Source: Pontibacter aquaedesilientis (lineage in GTDB: Bacteria > Bacteroidota > Bacteroidia > Cytophagales > Hymenobacteraceae). Taken from it: 64,000 nt of DNA. Both the position numbers and the translations under genes were made by a program. The first letter of the stretch is position 1, and every line of letters begins with the position of its first letter. Shown here piece by piece: positions 50,721 through 59,767 of the stretch. The notes under the pieces were generated by a model that was not told the origin of the DNA, searched no databases, and saw nothing but the letters and a program-made list of their open reading frames with translations. Location of the stretch: assembly GCF_014773225.1 (NCBI RefSeq), contig NZ_JACXAJ010000012.1, forward strand, positions 1 to 64,000, in the 5' to 3' direction.

Positions 50721-51485
50721 ATGAAAACAAAACTTTACGCTTTTACAATACCATTTTTGTCAGCCCTCTTAATTTGCTGTGCTAACGTCAATGCCCAGCA
50801 ACTGCCCGACAATAGCCTCCCGCGACCTAAGAATCACTTCAGCTTTGGCCCAAAAGTAGAGGGTAATCAACTGCAATTGCAAGTTGACCAAGTAGTGGCT
50901 AACAAGTACTACATCTACAATTCCGACGACCAATACCAAGGCTATAGGCTGGGGGTATTTGGCCGCGTGGAAACAGGAGGGAAATATGTGCAGGCTGAGC
51001 TGGGGTATTTACATAATACAGCGTTTGTGCAGTTCGTGAACCTGAACCCTGACGAGGACAAGAGGGAAGGGGTGATGTATGTTTGGACACATACCGGCCC
51101 TGTTTACGATTTTCGCAGAATCGATCTTACAGGCATGGCCGGCTATAAACTGAACAGGTGGCTGCATGTGCAAGCCGGAGGCATTGTGGCTTATCAGTTT
51201 TACGATAAATCTTATCGAGTTTCTGAGGAAGAATATGACAAATGGCCGATGATGGAGAACGATCGAATCTGGATGGATTTTCCTTTATTCTATAACCGGT
51301 GGCTGCTCAGCGGTAAAGTAGGTATAAGCACAGAGTTAGGGCGGTTTATTCTGGACGCGAACTATGAAAGAAGCCTGACCAATGTTGGTAGTAAAATCAA
51401 GTACAAAGAACAGGAGTATCCATTACGGCAGCGAAATTATCTCTTCCAAATAGGTATAGCCTATAAACTGATCGACCTGAAATAG
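50721..51485 (+). CDS. predicted outer-membrane protein of unknown function
   Basis: 254 residues from the ATG at 50721 (MKTKLYAFTIPFLSALLICC signal peptide, cut near NVNAQ); an in-frame start at 50640 places 27 residues before the signal and is unlikely. The mature chain has alternating strands with aromatic girdle residues (GYRLGVFGRVETGGKYVQAE, GYKLNRWLHVQAGGIVAYQF, LLSGKVGISTELGRFILDA) and ends NYLFQIGIAYKLIDLK, consistent with an 8- to 10-strand barrel of the PorT/OmpA type. No partner domain is seen. It lies 84 bp after lepB. Confidence 0.7.
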   Translation: MKTKLYAFTIPFLSALLICCANVNAQQLPDNSLPRPKNHFSFGPKVEGNQLQLQVDQVVANKYYIYNSDDQYQGYRLGVFGRVETGGKYVQAELGYLHNTAFVQFVNLNPDEDKREGVMYVWTHTGPVYDFRRIDLTGMAGYKLNRWLHVQAGGIVAYQFYDKSYRVSEEEYDKWPMMENDRIWMDFPLFYNRWLLSGKVGISTELGRFILDANYERSLTNVGSKIKYKEQEYPLRQRNYLFQIGIAYKLIDLK

Positions 51486-51502
51486 TCGTTCTTACAACCA
51501 AA

Positions 51503-51535
51503 AACGCCTGCCACAATCCATGTAGCAGGCGCTTT
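51503..51535. terminator. bidirectional hairpin before def
   Basis: CGCCTGC (51505-51511) with GCAGGCG (51525-51531), flanked by AAAA and TTT, between convergent genes ending at 51485 and 51558. Confidence 0.6.
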
Positions 51536-51557
51536 CTATTATAAGGAAGGTATAGCG

Positions 51558-52130
51558 TTAGCGCTTCTTGCCCACCGTTGCTGGGAACCTCATGCGGTAG
51601 TCCGCATCTACTTCGCCTTTCGAGATTTTGGTGAGCTTGTTCTTGATCAGGCGCTTCTTCAGGCCAGACAGGTGGTCGGTGAACAGGATGCCCTCGATAT
51701 GGTCGTACTCGTGCTGAATCACACGGGCCGTCATGCCATCGTAAGTGTCGGTGTGCTCGTTCCAGTCCTGGTCGAAGTAACGGATCACGATGCGCTCGGG
51801 GCGGTACACCACTTCGCGCACGCCCGGTATGCTCAGGCAGCCTTCCTCGAAGCCCCATTCCTCGCCGTCTTCTTCAATAATTTCCGGGTTGATAAATGCC
51901 TTTTTCACGCCTTTGCCTTCGTCGCCCTCGTCCATCATCGGCTCTGAGTCGATCACGAACAGGCGGATGCCCTTGCTGATCTGCGGGGCGGCCAGGCCCA
52001 CGCCGTGCGCATGGTACATAGTCGTGAACATGTCTTCAATCAGTTCGTTCAGGCCTTCGTAGTCCTGCGGGATGTCCTGCGCCGGCTCCTTTAGCACCGG
52101 GTCGCCATAGGCGGTAATTGGGTAAATCAT
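51558..52130 (-). CDS. def: peptide deformylase
   Basis: 190 residues. Metalloenzyme that removes the formyl group from N-terminal Met. All three motifs are present: GVGLAAPQ (43-50), EGCLSIPG with the metal ligand C98, and QHEYDHIEG with ligands H140 and H144 and the catalytic E141. The length is typical of Bacteroidota def. The start codon overlaps the ruvX stop by 4 bp (ATGA), so the two genes form an operon with translational coupling. Confidence 0.96.
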   Translation of the reverse strand: MIYPITAYGDPVLKEPAQDIPQDYEGLNELIEDMFTTMYHAHGVGLAAPQISKGIRLFVIDSEPMMDEGDEGKGVKKAFINPEIIEEDGEEWGFEEGCLSIPGVREVVYRPERIVIRYFDQDWNEHTDTYDGMTARVIQHEYDHIEGILFTDHLSGLKKRLIKNKLTKISKGEVDADYRMRFPATVGKKR

Positions 52131-52543
52131 ATTGCTTTGCTTTCTAAATACGACTGTAAAATAATGGCGGCGCTTACGCGGTCCACGGTGCCTTTGTCCT
52201 GGCGGTCCTTCTTCTTGAGTCCGCCGGCCAGCATCGCTTTTTGCGCCATGCTGGAGGTAAAACGCTCGTCCACGGTGTGCACCGGTATAGCCGGAAACTC
52301 CTTCTGCAATTTACGCACAAAGCCGATCACGTGTGGCGTGGCATCGGTGGCCTCACCGGTCAGGCGGCGGGGCATGCCCACCACAATGGCTTCTACGGGC
52401 TCGCGCAAGGTATAGGCTTTCAGGTAAGCCAGCACATCTTTGGCATGGATGGTCTCTAAAGGGGAGGCGATGATCTGCAGCGTGTCTGTCGCTGCCAGCC
52501 CTACCCGCTTGTTGCCGTAATCTATACCCAGAATTCTTGCCAT
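52127..52543 (-). CDS. ruvX: putative Holliday-junction resolvase RuvX/YqgF
   Basis: 138 residues from the ATG at 52543 (MARILGIDYGNKRVGLAATD); an in-frame start 17 codons upstream precedes the conserved N-terminus and is rejected. RNase H-like fold with catalytic acidic residues in GIDYG (about D8) and near VHTVDERFTSSMA. YqgF homologues process 16S rRNA ends and have been proposed as Holliday-junction resolvases. It is the first gene of the ruvX-def pair, overlapping def by 4 bp. Confidence 0.93.
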   Translation of the reverse strand: MARILGIDYGNKRVGLAATDTLQIIASPLETIHAKDVLAYLKAYTLREPVEAIVVGMPRRLTGEATDATPHVIGFVRKLQKEFPAIPVHTVDERFTSSMAQKAMLAGGLKKKDRQDKGTVDRVSAAIILQSYLESKAI

Positions 52544-52923
52544 AGTGCCGTGGCGCTCCACCCCGTCAACCGGCAGGGTATGGCGCTTATCCATTAAGAC
52601 GCAAAGTTAAAGGATTTAATCCGGATTAAAAGAGTGCTACCCCTTGGCAGTGCCATTTGTCGGGTTGCTGCCATACCTGTTGCACAGGCAGGCACCATGC
52701 CATAATACAGGAATGCAGGATGTGGCAAACCGGGTGAAAAGCATTATTTTCTACCAAAATGGAATAAAACCCGACTAAGGCTTTGTTTAAAGAATAACAA
52801 GCTGTGCTACACACAGGTATACTTTATAAGAGGGATATGATAGCGGACATTGAATATTTATCTGGATAAAGCTGTACAAAAGCGCCCGCTTAGCTTTATA
52901 TTTAACCGTTTTTAGAGATCGAG
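52544..52923. other. 380-bp intergenic region between ruvX and ctpA
   Basis: Divergent spacer. I see no tRNA, riboswitch or convincing promoter pair; a 62-codon minus-strand open frame in it has no coding character. TTGGCAGTGCC at about 52638 superficially resembles a -24 element, but the -12 spacing is wrong. Confidence 0.4.
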
Positions 52924-54609
52924 ATGAGCGAAGAAACCAAACCCAGCCACGAGCAGGAACCCGCCCGACCAGCGCAGGACAAGCCCCGGAACAGCCTGTT
53001 TCAGGTACGCCTGCCCCTCTACATGGCCATGGCCCTCGTAGTTGGCGTGCTGATAGGCGCTAATACCTTTTCCCCTTCCGACAGCAATCCGCAGAGCACA
53101 GCCAAGGCTTATCTTAAGTTTCGGGACATCCTAAGCTACATCGACCGCGACTACGTGGACACCGTGGATACCGAAATGCTGACCGACCACGCTATCACCA
53201 AAATGCTCGAAAAGCTGGACCCGCATACCGCTTATATACCTGCGGCCGACCTGGCCATGGCCCGCTCTTACCTCGAGGGTGACTTCGAAGGGATAGGCGT
53301 GGAGTTCAATATCTTCAAAGACACCATCTATGTGATTACCCCGCTGAGCGGCGGTCCGTCGGAGGCGGCCGGTATAATGGCAGGCGACAAGATCATTAAA
53401 GTGAACAGCGAAAAGGTGGCAGGTACGGGCATCAACAACGAAGGGGTATTTAAGCGCCTGCGTGGCCCAAAAGGAACTACCGTGAAGCTGGAGGTGCTTC
53501 GCAAGGGCCTCAAACGCCCATTGGATTTCACGATCACCCGAAACAAAATCCCGACTGTGTCGGTGGACGTGAGTTACATGGTCAACAACAACACCGGTTA
53601 CATTAAAGTAAGCCGATTCGCCTCCAATACCTTTGAGGAGTTTAAGCAGGCTATGGCAGGGCTTAAGAAGAAGGGCATGCAGCAACTTGTGCTGGACCTG
53701 CGGGGCAACCCGGGAGGCTACATGGACCATGCCACCCGCATGGCCGACGAGTTTATCGCCGGCGACAAGCTCATTGTGTACACCGACGGCAAAGGCACCC
53801 GCTACGATTCCAAACTGTTTGCCCGCACCCGCGGCGATTTTGAGAATGGCGCTGTTATCGTGCTGCTCGACGAGGGTAGTGCATCCGCCTCCGAGATTGT
53901 GGCCGGCGCCCTGCAGGACAACGACCGCGCCTTGATCGTGGGCCGTCGCTCTTTTGGCAAAGGCCTGGTGCAAATGCCGATCCCGCTCAACGACGGCTCT
54001 GAGCTGCGCCTGACCATTTCGCGCTACTATACGCCTAGCGGACGCTCTATCCAGAAGCCTTACGTGGCTGGCACCGAGGACTACCAGAAAGACATGTTGC
54101 ACCGCTTCGAAAACGGCGAATATTTTCATCCGGATAGCAGTTTGTTCGTAGACTCGCTCAAATACAAAACCAGCAAAGGCCGTATCGTGTATGGCGGCGG
54201 CGGCATCATGCCGGACGTGTTTGTGCCGCGCGACACCACCGAAATATCGGAGCTGCTGAGCCAACTGTACAGTAAGAACGTAATCCGGGAATATGCGCTG
54301 GGCTACTACAACGACCACCGCAAAGACCTGGAGAAAATGCCGCTGGACCGTTTCCAGAAATCCTTTCACGTATCAGAAAAAATGCTGCAGGACATGCTGC
54401 GCCTGGCGGCCCGCTCGGAAGTGAAGTACGATGAGGCGCAGTTCAAACGCTCTAAAGAGCTGCTGCGTAACAACCTCAAGGCATTTATTGGCAGAAGCGT
54501 CTACGGCAATTCGGGGTTCTTCCCTGTTTTGCATGAGAAGGACGAGGAGTTTCAGGAGGCGCTCCGCCAGTTCGGCCAGGCACAGCGTCTGGCCAAAGGA
54601 GGCGTTTAA
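52924..54609 (+). CDS. C-terminal processing protease (S41 family, CtpA-like)
   Basis: 561 residues. A polar cytoplasmic N-terminus of about 28 residues, one membrane anchor (LPLYMAMALVVGVLIGANTF), a helical region, a PDZ domain at about 112-195 (GIGVEFNIFKDTIYVITPLS, AAGIMAGDKIIKVNSEKV), then the protease core with the Ser/Lys dyad: Ser in EGSASASEIVAG (about 322) and Lys in RRSFGKGLVQMP (about 347). The last 170 residues are helical. Such enzymes trim C-termini of periplasmic and envelope proteins. It follows no operon partner; hmgA begins 66 bp downstream. Confidence 0.94.
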   Translation: MSEETKPSHEQEPARPAQDKPRNSLFQVRLPLYMAMALVVGVLIGANTFSPSDSNPQSTAKAYLKFRDILSYIDRDYVDTVDTEMLTDHAITKMLEKLDPHTAYIPAADLAMARSYLEGDFEGIGVEFNIFKDTIYVITPLSGGPSEAAGIMAGDKIIKVNSEKVAGTGINNEGVFKRLRGPKGTTVKLEVLRKGLKRPLDFTITRNKIPTVSVDVSYMVNNNTGYIKVSRFASNTFEEFKQAMAGLKKKGMQQLVLDLRGNPGGYMDHATRMADEFIAGDKLIVYTDGKGTRYDSKLFARTRGDFENGAVIVLLDEGSASASEIVAGALQDNDRALIVGRRSFGKGLVQMPIPLNDGSELRLTISRYYTPSGRSIQKPYVAGTEDYQKDMLHRFENGEYFHPDSSLFVDSLKYKTSKGRIVYGGGGIMPDVFVPRDTTEISELLSQLYSKNVIREYALGYYNDHRKDLEKMPLDRFQKSFHVSEKMLQDMLRLAARSEVKYDEAQFKRSKELLRNNLKAFIGRSVYGNSGFFPVLHEKDEEFQEALRQFGQAQRLAKGGV

Positions 54610-54675
54610 CAAATCAGTATACAAGAAAAGGCGCCCGGCAGGGCCGCTTTTGTGAACCATAACCAAAGAGAAGGA

Positions 54676-55875
54676 ATGGCTTATTATCACAGATTAGGCA
54701 CAATCCCGCACAAACGGCATGTGCAGTTCAGGCAGGAGGACGGCAGTTTGTACGCAGAGCAGTTGGTGGGCACGCTGGGTTTCAGTGGTCTGTCGTCGCT
54801 GCTTTACCACAGGAATCCGCCAACGCGCATCACCCGCATCGAGGAGCCTATACCTTACGCACCTAAAAAAGCCGAAGGTATAAAGCTGGCGCCGCACCAC
54901 CTGCGCACCCTTAACCTGACCACAACTGGCGCCGATTACCTGGATGCCCGCAAGACTATGATGCTCAACGGCGATGTAGCCATCAGCATCTGCAACCCTT
55001 CGGAGCGGAAAATGAACTACTACTACAAAAACGGTCAGGCCGATGAGGTGGTGTTTGTGCATGAGGGAAGTGGGGTACTGCTGTCGCAAATGGGCAAGCT
55101 GGAGTTCCGCGAGGGCGACTATATCGTGATTCCGCGTACCATCATCCACCAGTTTCATTTCAACGACGGGCCGGTGCGCCTGCTCATCACCGAGTCGTTC
55201 AGCCCGATCGAGACACCGCGTCGCTACCGCAACCATTTCGGTCAGCTGCTGGAGCACTCGCCGTTCTGTGAGCGCGACATCCGTGCGCCGCACGAGCTGA
55301 TCGAGTACACCGAGGGTGGGGAGCACTTGGTGCAGATCAAAAAAGACGGCATGCTGCACCAGTATTACTACGATTTCAGTCCGTTTGACGTGGTGGGCTG
55401 GGATGGCTACTTTTATCCGTATGCGCTCTCCATTTACGATTTCGAGCCCATCACCGGCCGCATTCACCAGCCACCTCCCGTGCACCAGACGTTTGAGGCG
55501 CACAACTTCGTCATCTGTTCGTTTGTGCCGCGCTTGTTCGATTATCACCCGGAGTCTATACCTGCGCCATACAACCACTCCAACGTGGACTCGGACGAGG
55601 TGCTCTACTACGTGGCCGGAGACTTTATGTCGCGCAAGGGCGTGGACAGGGCCTCGTTCACGGTGCATCCGGGCGGTATACCGCATGGTCCGCACCCAGG
55701 CACCGTAGAGGCGAGTATCGGTAAGAAAGAGACACATGAGTATGCCGTGATGATCGATACCTTTAAACCGCTATACCTGACCGAGGAGGCTGTGGGGCTG
55801 ATGGACAAGAACTACCCGTTGAGCTGGCTGGAAAATGGGCCGGACACGACCCGCGCCGCCGACATGTTTGACTAG
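54676..55875 (+). CDS. hmgA: homogentisate 1,2-dioxygenase
   Basis: 399 residues from the ATG at 54676, which is preceded by AGAGAAGGA; the in-frame GTG at 54652 lacks support. It opens the ring of homogentisate to maleylacetoacetate in tyrosine and phenylalanine breakdown. The cupin-like iron site near the C-terminus is visible as HNFVICSFVPR, the HSNVDSDEVLYYV segment and FTVHPGGIPHGPHPG. The N-terminal MAYYHRLGTIPHKRHVQF is the form usual in Bacteroidota. No maleylacetoacetate isomerase or fumarylacetoacetase is in the window. Confidence 0.95.
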   Translation: MAYYHRLGTIPHKRHVQFRQEDGSLYAEQLVGTLGFSGLSSLLYHRNPPTRITRIEEPIPYAPKKAEGIKLAPHHLRTLNLTTTGADYLDARKTMMLNGDVAISICNPSERKMNYYYKNGQADEVVFVHEGSGVLLSQMGKLEFREGDYIVIPRTIIHQFHFNDGPVRLLITESFSPIETPRRYRNHFGQLLEHSPFCERDIRAPHELIEYTEGGEHLVQIKKDGMLHQYYYDFSPFDVVGWDGYFYPYALSIYDFEPITGRIHQPPPVHQTFEAHNFVICSFVPRLFDYHPESIPAPYNHSNVDSDEVLYYVAGDFMSRKGVDRASFTVHPGGIPHGPHPGTVEASIGKKETHEYAVMIDTFKPLYLTEEAVGLMDKNYPLSWLENGPDTTRAADMFD

Positions 55876-55925
55876 GGTTTCCATACTCTCGATCATTTTT
55901 ACTAATTTTGCACCCTGTGCAGGCA

Positions 55926-55962
55926 AACAGGAAGAGCAGCCCACAAAGCTGCTCTTCCTGTT
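55926..55962 (+). terminator. terminator after hmgA
   Basis: Perfect 15-bp stem AACAGGAAGAGCAGC with its complement, 7-nt loop, then TTATTGCTTT. A TAATTTTG (55903-55910) lies just before it and could be a stray -7 box. Confidence 0.75.
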
Positions 55963-56019
55963 ATTGCTTTCCAGGTCTTTAAATAAATAAAAGAGAGTAC
56001 ATTACATTTTACCGTTTTT

Positions 56020-56547
56020 ATGAAGCAATTACAACTGGCAGTGTTCGTGCTGCTTGCCTTTTTTGGAACATCCTGTGATAAGGTAGACGACCTGCTCACG
56101 TTCTACATTAACCAGGAGGAGACCATCCGTGTCGAGTCTAACTTCCCGATTGGCATCGTAACGCCGCTGTCGCCTATACCTGTTACCACAAACTCTGAGG
56201 AGACGTTCAAAAACAACAAGACGCGTGCCGAGCTGGTGAAGGACGTGAGCCTGAACAAACTCACGCTGACCATCGCCGACCCGGCCGGCGAGAACTTCGA
56301 TTTTCTGCGCAGCATCGAGATTTACCTGAGCAGCGATAAAGGCGGCGAAACCAGAATCGCTTACCTGGACGAGGTGCCAAAGGGCTTAAAATCCATTGAG
56401 CTCAAGTCGACCAACGCCAAGCTCGACCAGTATATCAAAGGAGAAACCTATACCATCCGGACCAAGGCCGTCATAGGAAAGCCCATCACACGCGATATTT
56501 CCATTAAGGCCGCCATGCGCTTTAAAGTAACAGCAGACCCTATTTAA
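56020..56547 (+). CDS. small lipoprotein of unknown function
   Basis: 175 residues with a lipoprotein signal (LAVFVLLAFFGTSCDKVDDL, lipobox GTSC). The mature part is a single strand-rich domain with phrases like LNKLTLTIADPAGENFDFLR and EIYLSSDKGGETRIAYLDEV that suggest an immunoglobulin-like or lipocalin-like sandwich; I recognise no named family. The GroES-like gene begins 2 bp after its stop, so they are probably co-transcribed. Confidence 0.72.
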   Translation: MKQLQLAVFVLLAFFGTSCDKVDDLLTFYINQEETIRVESNFPIGIVTPLSPIPVTTNSEETFKNNKTRAELVKDVSLNKLTLTIADPAGENFDFLRSIEIYLSSDKGGETRIAYLDEVPKGLKSIELKSTNAKLDQYIKGETYTIRTKAVIGKPITRDISIKAAMRFKVTADPI

Positions 56548-56549
56548 TT

Positions 56550-56942
56550 ATGCATACCTTATCAATGAGAATTTCAGAGAGTAACAAGCTGGAGAAGATC
56601 ATCATCGTAGGCGACCGCGTACTGATCAAGCCGAAGACCTCGCGGGAGCAGACCAACAGCGGCTTATACCTGCCGCCTGGCGTACAGGAAAAGGAAAAAG
56701 TGCAGGAAGGCTACGTTATGAAGGTTGGTCCGGGCTATCCTATGCCGACCGATTACGGGTTCGACGATGAGCCCCTGGGAGAAGAGCAGGAGGCCGTGCG
56801 CTACCTGCCGCTGCAGTCCAGGGAAGGCGACCTGGCCATCTACCTGCAACGCGATGCCATCGAGATCAACTACATGGGGGAGAAGTACTTCATCGTGCCA
56901 CAGTCGGCGGTGCTGATGCTGGTGCGGGAGGAGGATTTGTAA
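56550..56942 (+). CDS. GroES/Cpn10-family protein with an acidic insertion
   Basis: 130 residues (groES itself is about 95). The Cpn10 core is clear: IIIVGDRVLIKPKTSREQ, the mobile-loop-like region SGLYLPPGVQEKEKVQEGYV and the ending EKYFIVPQSAVLMLVREEDL. Between the loop strand KVGPG and the later strand GDLAIYL there are about 30 acidic extra residues (MPTDYGFDDEPLGEEQEA). No groEL gene is adjacent. It may be a co-chaperone variant or a protein that has adopted the fold for another role. It is 2 bp from the preceding lipoprotein gene; an ATG at 56565 is an alternative start. Confidence 0.85.
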   Translation: MHTLSMRISESNKLEKIIIVGDRVLIKPKTSREQTNSGLYLPPGVQEKEKVQEGYVMKVGPGYPMPTDYGFDDEPLGEEQEAVRYLPLQSREGDLAIYLQRDAIEINYMGEKYFIVPQSAVLMLVREEDL

Positions 56943-56968
56943 CAGGCCCTGTTTCTCAAAATTTGGAG

Positions 56969-57005
56969 AGCGCTATACCTGCAGGTCAGGTATAGCGCTT
57001 TTTTG
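56969..57005 (+). terminator. terminator built from an inverted octamer pair
   Basis: 13-bp stem AGCGCTATACCTG/CAGGTATAGCGCT with 5-nt loop and TTTTTT tail. Each arm contains the octamer CTATACCT or AGGTATAG. Confidence 0.88.
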
Positions 57006-57086
57006 TTGACCCATTCATAGATAAATCCGGCCTGTTCACCCCATCACACTGCATGTTAGCAGTAATTTCGGACAATGAAGCAACCA

Positions 57087-57120
57087 TTGCCGCCTGAAGC
57101 TCATCTATTCTATACCTTTG
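57087..57120 (+). promoter_or_regulatory. candidate promoter for the DUF5916 gene
   Basis: TTG (57087-57089), 23 bp, TACCTTTG (57113-57120). The -7 box overlaps the octamer CTATACCT at 57110-57117, as at 19626. The ATG is 30 bp downstream. Confidence 0.5.
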
Positions 57121-57150
57121 TTACTACGTTCACTATTGCCAAAATAATCT

Positions 57151-59685
57151 ATGAATCAATTTTTACCGAAACCTGCGATTGTCTTGAAGGCTGTCTTCGC
57201 ATTGGCTGTGCTGTTGCAGCAGCAGGTGTGGGCACAGGAAAAGAAAACCCCGGTTACACCTCAGCAAAAGCAACTGCAGGCGCTTCGCATCACAGAGCCT
57301 CTCAAAATCGATGGTAACCTGGACGAGCCGATCTGGCAGCAGGCCGAGATTGCCACCAATTTCATTCAGAACAGGCCGAACCCCGGTCCGCCCGAGGTGC
57401 ATCCCACGCAAGTGCGCATTCTTTACGATGACGATGCCATCTATATCGGGGCTATCATGCAGGACGTGTCGCAGGACAGCATTTTAAAGCAGCTGGGCAA
57501 ACGCGATGATTTCGGCAATACGGACTTTTTTGGTGTGTTCTTCGATACCTACAACGACCAGATCAACGGCTTCGGCTTTTTCCTGACTCCTGCCGGCGTG
57601 CAGCTCGACGCCCGCTACTCGTCCAATGGCGAAGACTTCTCCTGGAACGCGGTGTGGGAAAGCAATGCCAGCCTGCAGGGCAACGCCTGGGTAGCCGAAA
57701 TGAAGATCCCGTACTCGGCACTGCGTTTCAGCAGCAAGCCGGAGCAACTCTGGGGAATCAACTTCATGCGTAACCGGCAGTCTACGCGGCAGGGTTATTT
57801 TTGGAACCATGTAGATCCGGCCATCAACGGCTTTGTAAACCAGTGGGGCAAACTGACAGGCATCAATAATGTGGAGGCACCGCTCAGGCTTTCGCTCACG
57901 CCCTATGTCTCAGGCTACGTCGAGAAATACCCGGTTCGCAATGGGGATGGCAGTACCTCCTACGACGAGAACTTCAACTTCAGCGGCGGTATGGACGTGA
58001 AGTACGGAATAAATGATGCCTTCACGCTCGACATGACCCTTATACCTGACTTCAGCCAGGTGCAATCCGACAACCAGGTGCTTAACCTGTCACCGTTCGA
58101 AGTACAGTTCAACGAAAACCGGCCCTTCTTCATGGAGGGCACAGAGCTTTTCAACAAAGGCGGTTTCCTGTACTCCCGCCGGATAGGCGGCAGGCCGGTT
58201 AATTTCCTGAATGCGAGAAAAGAACGGGAGCAGGGAAACACCGTGATCGAAAACCCACGCGAGACAAAGATGCTGAACGGCACCAAAATATCGGGCCGTA
58301 CGCAATCAGGGTTAGGTATCGGCATATTCAATGCGGTGGTGGGCCGCCAGTATGCCACGCTGGAAGACAGCGAAGGCAACCAGTTCCGCAAAGAGACGCA
58401 GCCGCTCACCAATTACAACATCGCCGTTTTCGACCAGTCGCTCAAGAACAACTCGTATGTTACGCTGGTCAATACCAACGTGACGCGACAGGGAAGCACT
58501 TACGATGCCAACCTGACGGGCCTGCTGTTCAGGGTAGCCAACAAAGGCAATAAGTATGCGGTGAACGGCACGGCAGCCCTCAGCCAGCAGTATTTCAGCG
58601 ATGACACCCGGCTAGGGCACATGTATAGCATTGGGGCAGGCAAAGTGAGCGGGAACTTTCAATACCGGTATACCCATTCCGTGAAATCTGACACCTACGA
58701 CCCCAATGACCTGGGTATCAATTTTATCCGCAACAGTGTGGACGAAGACGTGAACTTCAGGTATAACATTTTTCAGCCCTTCTGGAAGCTGCTGAACATG
58801 AACACGCAGCTGGGAGCCCAGTACAGCCGCCGCTACAAGCCCGATGATTTTCAGAATTTCGTTATTTATGGTCGGGTAAGCGGCACCTTCAAGAATTTCA
58901 TGAGCGCCGGCACCTTCTTCAACCTGGAGCCTGTCAAGACATACGATTTCTTCGAGCCGCGTGTAGAAGGCCGCTACTATGCCTTTCCTACCAACAGAAG
59001 CATCGGGGGCTGGTTGTCAACGGACTATCGCAAGAAGCTGGCCTTGGACATAGAACTGAACTACCGCGACTTCGATGAGTATGATCGCCGAAACTTCAGT
59101 TATTTTATCGCCCCGCGATACCGCGTGAACGATAAGCTGTCGTTTGTGTACAGTCTGAGCCGCAACATTCGCCTGGATGATATCGGCTATGCCAACCACT
59201 TCACCGATCAGACGGAGACAGGTATTGTACACCGCATTATTTTCGGAAAGCGGGATGTGAAAACCATCACCAACTCCCTGTCCAGTTCTTATATCTTTAA
59301 CAACAAGATGTCGTTGTCGCTGCGGGCGCGACACTACTGGTCTAAAGCGGAGTACAACCGCTTCTTCCAACTGGGCCGCAGCGGCGAGCTGATGGCAGAT
59401 GCCTACCCGGAAGGGTACTTTGCCGACAACCAGAAACCGACGCACAACATCAACTTCAACACCTTCAATATCGACATGGTGTACTCGTGGTGGTTTGCGC
59501 CGGGCAGCGAGATCAGCATTGTCTGGAAAAACTCCATACTGGAAAGCCAGGGAGATATCGTGCCTCGGTACCACAAGAACTTTAGCAACACAATCACGGG
59601 GCCGCAAACCAACAGCCTATCCGTAAAAGTGCTCTATTTCATAGATTACCAGATGCTGAAGAAGCGGGTTTTTAAAGCGTCTTAG
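57151..59685 (+). CDS. DUF5916 outer-membrane protein with CBM9-like N-terminal domain
   Basis: 844 residues with a signal peptide (VLKAVFALAVLLQQQVWAQ). The N-terminal 200 residues match a carbohydrate-binding family 9-like sandwich (LKIDGNLDEPIWQQAEIATN, RILYDDDAIYIGAIMQD, WVAEMKIPYSALRFSS). The rest is DUF5916: PFFMEGTELFNKGGFLYSRR, then a long region of alternating strands ending in VLYFIDYQMLKKRVFK, which looks like a beta-barrel of 14 or more strands. Such proteins are widespread in Bacteroidota and unexplained. It is monocistronic with promoter and terminator. Confidence 0.88.
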   Translation: MNQFLPKPAIVLKAVFALAVLLQQQVWAQEKKTPVTPQQKQLQALRITEPLKIDGNLDEPIWQQAEIATNFIQNRPNPGPPEVHPTQVRILYDDDAIYIGAIMQDVSQDSILKQLGKRDDFGNTDFFGVFFDTYNDQINGFGFFLTPAGVQLDARYSSNGEDFSWNAVWESNASLQGNAWVAEMKIPYSALRFSSKPEQLWGINFMRNRQSTRQGYFWNHVDPAINGFVNQWGKLTGINNVEAPLRLSLTPYVSGYVEKYPVRNGDGSTSYDENFNFSGGMDVKYGINDAFTLDMTLIPDFSQVQSDNQVLNLSPFEVQFNENRPFFMEGTELFNKGGFLYSRRIGGRPVNFLNARKEREQGNTVIENPRETKMLNGTKISGRTQSGLGIGIFNAVVGRQYATLEDSEGNQFRKETQPLTNYNIAVFDQSLKNNSYVTLVNTNVTRQGSTYDANLTGLLFRVANKGNKYAVNGTAALSQQYFSDDTRLGHMYSIGAGKVSGNFQYRYTHSVKSDTYDPNDLGINFIRNSVDEDVNFRYNIFQPFWKLLNMNTQLGAQYSRRYKPDDFQNFVIYGRVSGTFKNFMSAGTFFNLEPVKTYDFFEPRVEGRYYAFPTNRSIGGWLSTDYRKKLALDIELNYRDFDEYDRRNFSYFIAPRYRVNDKLSFVYSLSRNIRLDDIGYANHFTDQTETGIVHRIIFGKRDVKTITNSLSSSYIFNNKMSLSLRARHYWSKAEYNRFFQLGRSGELMADAYPEGYFADNQKPTHNINFNTFNIDMVYSWWFAPGSEISIVWKNSILESQGDIVPRYHKNFSNTITGPQTNSLSVKVLYFIDYQMLKKRVFKAS

Positions 59686-59702
59686 AAAAACACCCCCAAA
59701 GA

Positions 59703-59735
59703 GAAGGCCCTGAACTCATAAAGTTCCGGGCCTTC
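59703..59735. terminator. bidirectional terminator
   Basis: GAAGGCCC-TGAAC pairs with GTTCC-GGGCCTTC (one mismatch, 7-nt loop) between convergent genes ending at 59685 and 59768. Confidence 0.7.
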
Positions 59736-59767
59736 TTGGTTTAGGTATGCCATGTGTGATCGCGATC

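Noticed and set aside
52635-52660. Sigma-54 (-24/-12) promoter
   Set aside because: TTGGCAGTGCC resembles a -24 box but there is no GC dinucleotide with TTGC at the required 10-11 bp distance.
52626-52814. 62-codon minus-strand open frame in the ruvX-ctpA gap
   Set aside because: No coding character or start signal; Cys/His/Trp-rich by chance.
53131-54369. 412-codon open frame opposite the CtpA protease gene
   Set aside because: Antisense shadow of a protease with intact PDZ and Ser/Lys dyad.
54694-55737. 347-codon open frame opposite hmgA
   Set aside because: Antisense shadow; Arg/His/Val-rich without signal or domain.
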